DNA of 8,193 nt from an uncultured Roseburia sp. (GTDB taxonomy: Bacteria; Bacillota; Clostridia; Lachnospirales; Lachnospiraceae), in the NCBI GenBank assembly GCA_946055175.1, contig CAMGET010000045.1, forward strand, positions 1-8,193, in the 5' to 3' direction. Position numbers and translations under genes: made by a program. This document shows, piece by piece, positions 1-7,229 of this stretch (position 1 is its first letter; every line of letters begins with the position of its first letter). The notes under the pieces were generated by a model. The model worked only from the letters and a program-made list of their open reading frames with translations. It had not been told where the DNA came from and did no database searches.

Positions 1-1
1 A

Positions 2-2596
2 CTGCATGTAGAACTAAGAGAACCTGTTCTATTAGAGAGCGGACTCCGTTATCAGAATGCGAAAGAACTGCATTTCATGGAGCAGAATCTGTTCCGGATC
101 AGAGGAAAAAGCTGGCAGGAAGAGATTGATGTTATCCGGATGTCTATTCACAAAAATCCAAAGGAAGAATTACGCTATGTGGCAAGCAAGATAGCAGGAC
201 TGGTACGTAATGATGGCTATCGATATAAGGATATTGCGGTAGTTACGGGAGATGTGAATCTTTATGCGAACTATGTACCGGAACTTTTTGACAAGTATGA
301 AATACCATTCTTTATTGATCAGACAAAAAATATCCTCTATCACCCATTGGTAGAGTTTGTTCGTGCTGTTCTGGAAGTCATGGAATCCGGTTTTTCTTAT
401 GAAAGTATGTTCCGTTTTTTACGATGTGGTTTGTGTGGCATTGAAGAAAATCAGATTGATTTATTGGAAAATTATGTTCTGGCGAAGAATATCCGTGGAT
501 ACAGCAAGTGGCAGAAGAACTGGACGGTTTCAGAGGAGACAACATCGGAAGAACTGGAAGACCTCAATAAAATCCGGATACAGATAGTGACCATGCTTGA
601 ACCGGTCTTAAAGGTGTTTGGAAAGAAAAAAATTCAGATACGAGAGGCAACAATTGCATTATATGAGTTGCTGGATTATTTGAAGATAGAACGGCAGATG
701 AAGGAAAAAGAAGTTGCCTATACGGAAAGCGGTGATTTTGCCAAGGCGAAAGAATACGGGCAGATTTATAAGATTTTAATGGATTTGCTGGACAAGGTGG
801 TATCACTGCTTGGAGAAGAAGAGGTATCGGTCAAAGAGTATGCAGATATTCTGGATGCCGGCTTTGACGCGGCCAAAGTGGCAGTCATTCCACCCGGTAA
901 TGATAAGGTAACGATTGGAGACATTGAACGGACCAGATTACAGCATATTAGGATTTTATTCTTTGTAGGAGTAAATGACGGCGTAGTTCCAAAGGCAGAA
1001 AGTGCCGGGGGAATTATTTCTCAGTATGAAAGAGAGCGATTAAGTGAGCTTGATTTGGAACTGGCACCGGGAGCCAGAGAACGCGTCTTTATACAGAAGT
1101 TCTATCTGTATCTGAACATGACCAAACCATCAGACCGTTTGTATCTGACAATGGCAAAGGTCAACGCAGAGGGGAAGGCACTGCGCAAGTCCTATCTGAC
1201 AGGAACAATACAAAAGCTGTTTCCAAAACTGGTGATAGAGGAGGAACCACAGCCGGATACCTTTTTGACACCACAGAGTGCAATGGAATATTTTATAAAA
1301 GGACTGGAAAATACAGAAAATGCAGAAATGTGGAATGCATTGGCACAATGGTATCTGACGGATGAAACGTTTGCAAATGAGGTGCATACGCTGCTTGATG
1401 CAAATTACATGGTTTATACGGACGAGCCAATCAGTCATGCGGTGACAAAAGCCTTATACGGAACCACATTGGAAAACAGTGTGACACGGCTGGAACGTTT
1501 TGCAGCCTGTGCATTTGCTCATTATCTGCAATACGGGCTTGGATTAAAAGAGCGTGAAATCTCCGAGTTTGCAGGGGTAGACATGGGAAATTTATATCAT
1601 GGAGCGCTGGAACGCTTTGCAAAGCAGATTGAGTCGTCGAAATATACTTGGTTTGATGTGCCTAAGGATGTGGCAGATAATTATGCCCAAAAGGCAATGG
1701 AGGACACCATTGCAGGTTTTCAGATGACAACTGCATTTGAAAATGCAAGAAACCGGTATCTGTTGTCTCGTATGAAACAGACGATGCATTGTACGGTATG
1801 GGCTTTACTGGAACAGGTGAAAAAAGGAAAATTCATTCCAAGTGACTTTGAGGTGTCTTTTTCCGGAACCAGCGATTTCAATGCCATTCGCTTTCAGTTG
1901 AGTAAAGAGGAAAAAATGCAGCTTTGTGGTCGGATAGACCGGGTAGATACCTGTGAAGCCGGTGATAAAATCTATGTAAGAATTATTGATTATAAATCTG
2001 GGAATACCAGTTTTTCATTACTAAATCTCTACCATGGTCTGCAATTGCAGCTGGTGGTATATATGAATGCAGCCTTAGAACTTGTGGAGAAAAAGCATCC
2101 GGGCAAGACAGCAGAGCCGGCGGGTATTTTCTACTATCATGTGAAGCACCCGATGGTGGACGGGCTCGGATATGAATCGGAGGAAGAAATCCGGGCAGCT
2201 GTTTTTGAGCAGTTGAAGCTAAACGGAGTGGTGAATGAAAAACAGGAAATTTATCGTGCGATGGACACCGATTTTAGCGGAAATTCTTCCATCATTCCGG
2301 TAGGGGAAAAGGCAGATGGTAGTTTAAAGGCGACTTCAAAGGTTTTAAGTACAAAAGATTTTGAACAAATTTTTTCTTACGTTAATAAAAAGATTACGGA
2401 AACCGGAAAACAGATTTTTGCCGGCGATGTTTCGATAAATCCATATCAGCAAGGTACAGCAAGCGGTTGTGATTACTGCCCGTATCATACCGTGTGCGGT
2501 TTTGATACCAGAATCCCCGGTTATCATTATCGGAAACTGGAGAACTTTGATGACAGTGCGGCAGTTTTAGAGAAAATAAAGGAAGGAGCAGATTAA
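2..2596 (+). CDS. addB: AddB subunit of the AddAB helicase-nuclease, 5'-truncated by the window edge
   Basis: AddB pairs with AddA to resect double-strand breaks in the cytoplasm and load RecA. In this family it supplies the nuclease for one strand and is associated with Chi recognition. The frame is open from base 2, with 25 codons before the first ATG at 77, so that ATG is internal and the true start lies upstream. The 864 visible residues compare with about 1,166 in Bacillus subtilis AddB, so roughly 280-300 N-terminal residues, including any Walker A region, are missing. A degenerate UvrD-like helicase fold is followed by a RecB-type nuclease with GRIDRVD (bases 1928-1948), IIDYKSG (catalytic D and K at 1988-1996) and a QLQL stretch. 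Four cysteines fit the 4Fe-4S cluster of AddB: one at 1508-1510, then CxxC-x5-C at 2468-2497. Their distances from the C terminus, and that of DYK, are within about 4 residues of the B. subtilis enzyme as I recall it. Both activities look intact. It lies 3 bases before addA. Confidence 0.95.
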   Translation: MHVELREPVLLESGLRYQNAKELHFMEQNLFRIRGKSWQEEIDVIRMSIHKNPKEELRYVASKIAGLVRNDGYRYKDIAVVTGDVNLYANYVPELFDKYEIPFFIDQTKNILYHPLVEFVRAVLEVMESGFSYESMFRFLRCGLCGIEENQIDLLENYVLAKNIRGYSKWQKNWTVSEETTSEELEDLNKIRIQIVTMLEPVLKVFGKKKIQIREATIALYELLDYLKIERQMKEKEVAYTESGDFAKAKEYGQIYKILMDLLDKVVSLLGEEEVSVKEYADILDAGFDAAKVAVIPPGNDKVTIGDIERTRLQHIRILFFVGVNDGVVPKAESAGGIISQYERERLSELDLELAPGARERVFIQKFYLYLNMTKPSDRLYLTMAKVNAEGKALRKSYLTGTIQKLFPKLVIEEEPQPDTFLTPQSAMEYFIKGLENTENAEMWNALAQWYLTDETFANEVHTLLDANYMVYTDEPISHAVTKALYGTTLENSVTRLERFAACAFAHYLQYGLGLKEREISEFAGVDMGNLYHGALERFAKQIESSKYTWFDVPKDVADNYAQKAMEDTIAGFQMTTAFENARNRYLLSRMKQTMHCTVWALLEQVKKGKFIPSDFEVSFSGTSDFNAIRFQLSKEEKMQLCGRIDRVDTCEAGDKIYVRIIDYKSGNTSFSLLNLYHGLQLQLVVYMNAALELVEKKHPGKTAEPAGIFYYHVKHPMVDGLGYESEEEIRAAVFEQLKLNGVVNEKQEIYRAMDTDFSGNSSIIPVGEKADGSLKATSKVLSTKDFEQIFSYVNKKITETGKQIFAGDVSINPYQQGTASGCDYCPYHTVCGFDTRIPGYHYRKLENFDDSAAVLEKIKEGAD
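2581..2588 (+). promoter_or_regulatory. Ribosome binding site of addA
   Basis: GGAAGGAG lies inside the last codons of addB, 11 bases before the ATG at 2600. A second in-frame ATG at 2606 would be 17 bases away, so 2600 is the better start. Because the site sits inside the addB reading frame, translation of the two subunits is probably coupled, which would suit an equimolar heterodimer (inference). Confidence 0.75.
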
Positions 2597-2599
2597 CAG

Positions 2600-5500
2600 A
2601 TGGGAATGAAGTGGACAGCAAACCAGCAGAAAGTCATAGATTTGCGCAGACGTAATATTTTGGTTTCTGCGGCTGCCGGCTCAGGAAAAACCGCGGTTTT
2701 GGTGGAACGTATTATAAACATGATTACGGACAAAACACATCCGGTAGATATTGACCGCCTGTTAATCGTGACTTTTACGAATGCAGCAGCAGCTGAAATG
2801 CGGGAACGTATCGGTGCAGCCATAGAGAAAGCTTTGGAAGAAAAAGAAGCGGATGAGCATTTGGAACGTCAGCTGACATTACTTCATAATGCCCAGATTA
2901 CCACTATTGACAGTTTTTGTTTATATGTGGTGCGCAATCATTTTTATGAAATTAATCTGGAACCGAATTTCCGAATCGGAGACGAAGGTGAGCTAAAACT
3001 CTTAAGAGAAGATGTGTTAAAGCAGGTGCTGGACGCTCATTATGAGAACCCGGATAAAGAATTTTCTGCTTTTATGGAAGGTTATGCATCAGGAAAAAGT
3101 GATGTAGCTGCCACTGAAATGATATTAGAACTCTACAATTTTTCCAGAAGCTATCCATGGCCAAAGCAGTGGCTTGCTTCCTGCAAAAAAGGTTATCAGA
3201 TTACCGATTCGAAAGAGCTGGATGAAGCAGCCTGGATGCAGCCACTGGTAAAGCACATCCGGTTTTTACTGAGCGATCTTTGCAAAGAGATGGAACAGGC
3301 GCTTGCGATTACTCGTGAACCGGATGGACCGGATATGTATGAAAAAGCCATTCAGTCTGATCTGGACATGTATGAGGCAATGTGTTCCATTTCTACTTTT
3401 ACCGGACTATATGAAGCTTTAAATGGAGTCAGGTATGAACGATTTGGTACGCGTAAGGGCTTTGATGGGAGTGTAGAAAAACAGGAACGTGTGAAAGCAT
3501 TGCGAGAGTCTGCGAAGGAAACCATTAAAAAACTGGTACGCCAATATTGTTATGCTACACCACAGCAGATGGTGGAACAGTTACAAAAGACAGAGCCCAT
3601 GGCAGAAACCCTGATTGGCTTGACAGAAGAGTTTGCAGAGGCTTATGCTGCCGAAAAGAAAAAAAAGAATCTGGTGGATTTTTATGATGTGGAGCATTTT
3701 GCACTGGAAATCCTGGTTGAAGAAGAGAGCGGGAAAGCGAAAAAGACGGCAGAAGAATTCCGGGATTCTTTTACAGAAATTATGATTGATGAGTATCAGG
3801 ACAGTAACTATGTACAGGAAGCAATATTAACTTCTATCTCCCGCATGGAACGTGGCGAAAACAACATCTTTATGGTTGGTGATGTAAAACAGAGCATTTA
3901 CCGCTTCCGTCTGGCAAGACCGGAACTGTTTATGGAAAAATATGATACTTATCCAATCGAAGACAGCACCACACAGCGGGTGGACCTGCATCAGAACTTT
4001 CGAAGTCGTAATGAGGTTCTGGAAGTGACAAATGATGTCTTTTATCGCATTATGGGCAGAGACCTCGGAAATGTCGTTTATAATAAGGATGCAGCATTGT
4101 ATCCCGGAGCGATTTATCCGGAAAGTACCGATATGCAGCCGGAACTGCTATTGACGGATGCAAAGGATGAGCTTTTAGAGGATACAGAGTATACAGATAA
4201 AAAATTGCTGGAAGCAAAACTTGTAGCAAATCGAATCAGAAGTCTGCTACAGGAGCAAAAGGTGACGGACAAAAAGACAGGAGAATTAAGAAGTGCCCAT
4301 TATTCGGACATTGTTATTTTGTTACGAAGTTTAAACGGTTGGGCAGATGCGTTTGCAGAAGTGTTAAATGCAGAAGGAATTCCGGCTCATGCGGTTTCTT
4401 CCACGGGATATTTTGGAACCGTAGAGGTGCAGACGGTGCTTTCTATGCTTCGTATTTTAGATAATCCGAGGCAGGATATTCCATTAGCCGGTGTCTTACG
4501 TTCCCCAATCGGTAACTTAAGTGATGAAGAATTGGCAGTTTTGCGCCTTAATAACCGGGAAATACCTTTTTGTGCCTGCGTATTGGAATTGTGCAGACAG
4601 TTGGAGGCTGCGGCTCCAAAAAATGCAGCAGAAGAAAAGCTTTTCGCATTTTACAAAAAATACAGTTTTTTGCGTGGAAAGGTGTCAGATACCCCAATTC
4701 ATGAATTAATCGAACTGGTTTTAAAGGAAACCGGATATGGAAACTATGTAGCAGCAATGCCATCCGGAGCAAGACGTCTGGCAAATCTTGATATGCTGTT
4801 AGAAAAAGCAGTTGCTTATGAAAAGACCAGCTATAAAGGGCTATTTCATTTTGTCAGGTATATTGATGAATTGCAGAAATATGATGTGGACTTCGGCGAA
4901 GCAGACTTAATTGGAGAAAATGAAGACGTGGTCCGCATTATGAGTATTCATAAGAGCAAGGGCTTAGAGTTCCCGATTGTGTTCGTATCAGGAATGGGCA
5001 AAAACTTTAATAAACAGGATGTACGAAGCCATATGGTGTTACATGCAGAGTTTGGCATTGGTCTGGATGCAATGGATGGAACACGCCGCATCAAAGCACC
5101 GACGATTGTAAAGCGTGCCACTGCAAAGCAGATTGAACTGGAAAATCTGGGAGAGGAGTTGCGTGTTTTATATGTTGCATTCACCAGAGCGAAAGAAAAA
5201 TTAATTCTGACAGGCTGCGGGGCTGATATGAAGGAAAAAGTGGAAGAATATGCTCTTTCTGTCGAAACAATGATGTTACAGGAAAATGAATTATTGCCAT
5301 ATTCATGCAGGGAAGGTGCGGTAACTTACCTGGACTGGCTGCTGCCGGCTTTGCTGTCCTATGGTGAGAAGTACTCGATTTCTTTGATACCGGCAGAAAC
5401 ACTTGTGACGGAAGAAGTAGAAAGACAGATGCTTATCATGGAAGGAAAAGAGGAACGACTGCAGGAGATTGCACAGGCAGATGAAACACTGGTAGCAGAA

Positions 5501-6277
5501 ATTGCAGATTGTTTTTCAAAAACTTATCCATATGCAGTTGTGAGTACACAAAAGAATAAATATTCGGTATCGGAACTGAAACATCGTGCCATGAGAGAAG
5601 CTTTTGAGGCAGAGGAAGAGGATACAATACCGATTTTTATAAAGGAAGAACTCGTTCCATATATCCCGAAATTTATAAGAGAGGCTTCACTTACTGAGGA
5701 AAAGACAGGGGAAGCACAGGCAGAGACAATAAATCGCGGCGCACTTCGCGGAACCGCTGTTCACAGAGTAATGGAGTGCTACGATTTTACCACAGATGTT
5801 CCTGCTGAGGAACAGGTGGTAAGGATGGTGGAAAAAGGACTGCTGACAGAGGAATTGTACCGGCTGGTACGAATCCCAATGGTGAAGTCTTTTGTGGCAT
5901 CGGAAACCGGACAGCGAATGAAGGCGGCGTCTAAGAGAAGACAGCTTTACCGGGAAAAGCCGTTTGTTATGGGATTTACCGGTGAACAGCTGGAAAATTT
6001 TGGGTTTCAGGCGGATTCGGGTATCACACAGGCAGAAGAAGATCTGACACTGATTCAGGGAATCATTGACGTATTCTGGATAGAAGAGGATGGCATTGTT
6101 CTGCTGGATTATAAAACAGATGCTGTAGAAACTCCGAAAGAATTAGGATTGCGTTATGAGGCACAGCTTCATTTATATGCAGAAGCATTAAATCGAGTCT
6201 TTGCAGACAGGGGCATGAAAGTAAAGGAAAAATTGATTTATGCCTTCCGTTTTGGAGAGATAATTTCAATTGCATAG
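2600..6277 (+). CDS. addA: AddA helicase-nuclease subunit (complete, 1225 aa)
   Basis: AddA is the active motor of AddAB: an ATP-driven 3'-5' superfamily 1A helicase that unwinds DNA from a double-strand break, with a nuclease that cuts one strand. At 1225 residues it matches the family (about 1,230). The motifs occur in order: a Q-motif-like WTANQQ near residue 5, Walker A AAAGSGKT (24-31), motif Ia VTFTNAAAAEMRER (57-70), Walker B IDEYQD (396-401), motif III GDVKQ (427-431), motif IV LHQNFRSR (463-470), motif V HKSKGLE (784-790) and motif VI LRVLYVAFTRAKE (854-866). The C-terminal RecB-type nuclease shows RGTAVH (His1055), GIID (Asp1157), LLDYKTD (Asp1170, Lys1172) and EAQLHLY (Gln1189). 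No key residue is missing, so the enzyme should be active. It is very probably co-transcribed with addB. UvrD/PcrA is excluded by the fused nuclease and the length. Confidence 0.97.
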   Translation: MGMKWTANQQKVIDLRRRNILVSAAAGSGKTAVLVERIINMITDKTHPVDIDRLLIVTFTNAAAAEMRERIGAAIEKALEEKEADEHLERQLTLLHNAQITTIDSFCLYVVRNHFYEINLEPNFRIGDEGELKLLREDVLKQVLDAHYENPDKEFSAFMEGYASGKSDVAATEMILELYNFSRSYPWPKQWLASCKKGYQITDSKELDEAAWMQPLVKHIRFLLSDLCKEMEQALAITREPDGPDMYEKAIQSDLDMYEAMCSISTFTGLYEALNGVRYERFGTRKGFDGSVEKQERVKALRESAKETIKKLVRQYCYATPQQMVEQLQKTEPMAETLIGLTEEFAEAYAAEKKKKNLVDFYDVEHFALEILVEEESGKAKKTAEEFRDSFTEIMIDEYQDSNYVQEAILTSISRMERGENNIFMVGDVKQSIYRFRLARPELFMEKYDTYPIEDSTTQRVDLHQNFRSRNEVLEVTNDVFYRIMGRDLGNVVYNKDAALYPGAIYPESTDMQPELLLTDAKDELLEDTEYTDKKLLEAKLVANRIRSLLQEQKVTDKKTGELRSAHYSDIVILLRSLNGWADAFAEVLNAEGIPAHAVSSTGYFGTVEVQTVLSMLRILDNPRQDIPLAGVLRSPIGNLSDEELAVLRLNNREIPFCACVLELCRQLEAAAPKNAAEEKLFAFYKKYSFLRGKVSDTPIHELIELVLKETGYGNYVAAMPSGARRLANLDMLLEKAVAYEKTSYKGLFHFVRYIDELQKYDVDFGEADLIGENEDVVRIMSIHKSKGLEFPIVFVSGMGKNFNKQDVRSHMVLHAEFGIGLDAMDGTRRIKAPTIVKRATAKQIELENLGEELRVLYVAFTRAKEKLILTGCGADMKEKVEEYALSVETMMLQENELLPYSCREGAVTYLDWLLPALLSYGEKYSISLIPAETLVTEEVERQMLIMEGKEERLQEIAQADETLVAEIADCFSKTYPYAVVSTQKNKYSVSELKHRAMREAFEAEEEDTIPIFIKEELVPYIPKFIREASLTEEKTGEAQAETINRGALRGTAVHRVMECYDFTTDVPAEEQVVRMVEKGLLTEELYRLVRIPMVKSFVASETGQRMKAASKRRQLYREKPFVMGFTGEQLENFGFQADSGITQAEEDLTLIQGIIDVFWIEEDGIVLLDYKTDAVETPKELGLRYEAQLHLYAEALNRVFADRGMKVKEKLIYAFRFGEIISIA

Positions 6278-6278
6278 T

Positions 6279-6284
6279 AAGGAG
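6279..6284 (+). promoter_or_regulatory. Ribosome binding site of maf
   Basis: AAGGAG lies just after the addA stop codon and 5 bases before the ATG at 6290. It supports that start, and no other nearby in-frame start competes with it. Confidence 0.75.
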
Positions 6285-6289
6285 TAGAA

Positions 6290-6931
6290 ATGAAACAGAT
6301 TATTTTAGCATCCGCTTCCCCACGAAGAAAAGAATTGTTAGAGCAGATAGGATTGGAGTTTGAGATTGTTCCGGCGAAGGGGGAAGAAGTAATTACAAAG
6401 ACCGCACCGGAAGAAGTTGTAATGGAATTATCCGGACAAAAAGCCAGAGAAGTAGCAGGGCTGGTGAGCCTTTATACGAAGACACACAGTGATATTATGA
6501 CACCGCAGGATATGTTAATCATTGGTGCAGATACGGTAGTAGCTGCAAAGAATGGACAGGGTGAAACAGAGATTTTAGGAAAACCAAAGGATGAGGCAGA
6601 TGCCTATCGGATGCTTTCTATGTTATCCGGCAACACACATTCGGTATACACCGGTGTTACACTTGTGTTTCTTGATAAAAGCGGCAGGGCAGGAGAACAT
6701 TGTTTTTATGAGAAAACAGATGTGACTATGCGTCAAATGAGTGATTTGGAAATTCACCGTTACATTGAAACCGGAGAACCGATGGACAAGGCAGGGGCCT
6801 ATGGGATACAAGGAAAATGTGCCATTTATATTGAAAAAATTGATGGTGATTACAACAATGTAGTCGGACTTCCGGTATCAGCGATTTATTATGAGTTGCA
6901 AAAACTGGGAGTTGACATTTACAGGTGGTAG
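6290..6931 (+). CDS. maf: Maf-family nucleotide pyrophosphatase (dTTP/UTP-type, YhdE-like)
   Basis: Maf proteins are cytoplasmic pyrophosphatases that hydrolyse nucleoside triphosphates, including modified ones, to monophosphates. They help clean the nucleotide pool and have been linked to septum formation. The 213-residue product starts with the signature LASASPRRKELL (residues 6-17; Ser8, Arg12, Arg13). It also has IGADTVV (78-84; Asp81), a GKPKDEADAYRML segment (Lys98), LSGNTHSVYTGV (112-123), and DKAGAYGIQG (166-175; Lys167, Gln174) followed by VVGLP. The Thr after Asp81 and the Gln in YGIQG match the YhdE subgroup (dTTP/UTP); the YceF subgroup (m7GTP) has a Glu there. The protein is about 20 residues longer than B. 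subtilis Maf (about 189), with extra residues around 62-75, just before IGADTVV. It starts 12 bases after addA, so it is probably in the same operon. The exact substrate is inferred from motifs. Confidence 0.93.
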   Translation: MKQIILASASPRRKELLEQIGLEFEIVPAKGEEVITKTAPEEVVMELSGQKAREVAGLVSLYTKTHSDIMTPQDMLIIGADTVVAAKNGQGETEILGKPKDEADAYRMLSMLSGNTHSVYTGVTLVFLDKSGRAGEHCFYEKTDVTMRQMSDLEIHRYIETGEPMDKAGAYGIQGKCAIYIEKIDGDYNNVVGLPVSAIYYELQKLGVDIYRW

Positions 6932-6941
6932 TCGGTAAAGT
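6912..6941 (+). promoter_or_regulatory. Candidate sigma-A type promoter inside the end of maf
   Basis: A perfect -35 box TTGACA (6912-6917) is followed after 18 bases by TAAAGT (6936-6941), which matches 4 of 6 bases of the -10 consensus. Transcription would begin near 6948, about 25 bases before the small gene at 6974. The -35 box overlaps codons for Val-Asp-Ile of Maf, so it may be chance; the -10 lies in the non-coding gap. If real, it would let the last two genes be expressed apart from addBA-maf. Confidence 0.3.
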
Positions 6942-6961
6942 AGTAGATAGAAAAAACGAAT

Positions 6962-6965
6962 GGAG
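6962..6965 (+). promoter_or_regulatory. Ribosome binding site that decides the start of the small acidic gene
   Basis: GGAG is 8 bases before the ATG at 6974 but only 2 bases before the upstream in-frame ATG at 6968, which is too close for initiation. No better site lies upstream of 6968. The start is therefore placed at 6974, removing Met-Thr from the longest reading frame. Confidence 0.65.
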
Positions 6966-6973
6966 AAATGACG

Positions 6974-7225
6974 ATGTACGATGATGTATGTATAAATTAT
7001 TTTTTAGAGCATCAGGAACAACTGTTACCTGAGCGTGTGGCAGAAACGCAGGAAGAAGCCGAGGAATTCTTAGAGGATTGTATGGCAGTTGTAGTAAAAA
7101 ATATCAAAGAAGTCCGCAAATACTTTGAGGAATCTGATATTTCCGGCATGTCAAATGCACAGTTAGAAGAGGCAAGTGAAGTATTTAAATTGCCGGACGG
7201 AAGATATTTAATTGTAGAGGCATAG
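6974..7225 (+). CDS. Small acidic protein of unknown function (83 aa)
   Basis: I do not recognise a named domain. The product is 83 residues, with 16 Glu and 5 Asp against 4 Lys and 3 Arg, a net charge of about -14. It has no signal peptide or membrane segment, so it should be cytosolic. Residues 10-53 look largely helical, with runs such as ETQEEAEEFLED. The C-terminal third, including VFKLPDGRYLIVEA (70-83), looks like a turn followed by a strand. Two cysteines (Cys6, Cys36) are too few to suggest a metal cluster. It is probably a real gene: it has a well-spaced GGAG, coding-like composition, and fits tightly between maf (42 bases upstream) and the lipoprotein gene (4 bases downstream). An in-frame ATG at 6968 would give 85 residues but is badly spaced. 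I recall similar short proteins in Lachnospiraceae genomes, sometimes loosely labelled glyoxalase, but nothing visible here supports that enzyme. Confidence 0.8.
   Translation: MYDDVCINYFLEHQEQLLPERVAETQEEAEEFLEDCMAVVVKNIKEVRKYFEESDISGMSNAQLEEASEVFKLPDGRYLIVEA
7216..7220 (+). promoter_or_regulatory. Ribosome binding site of the lipoprotein gene, inside the preceding gene
   Basis: AGAGG lies within the last codons of the small acidic gene, 9 bases before the ATG at 7230. It is a modest match. With only 4 bases between the genes, translation is probably coupled to the upstream gene (inference). Confidence 0.45.
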
Positions 7226-7229
7226 TTAA

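Noticed and set aside
77..79. ATG at 77 as the start of addB
   Set aside because: The frame is open back to base 2 with fitting protein sequence, there is no ribosome binding site before 77, and starting here would remove about a quarter of a normal AddB. It is an internal methionine.
1265..1294. TTGACA followed by TATTTT at promoter-like spacing
   Set aside because: It lies deep inside addB with no gene start nearby, and is best explained as coding sequence.
6932..6973. Search for a terminator between maf and the small gene
   Set aside because: I see no GC-rich hairpin followed by a T-run; the A-rich stretch at 6950-6956 has no inverted repeat before it.
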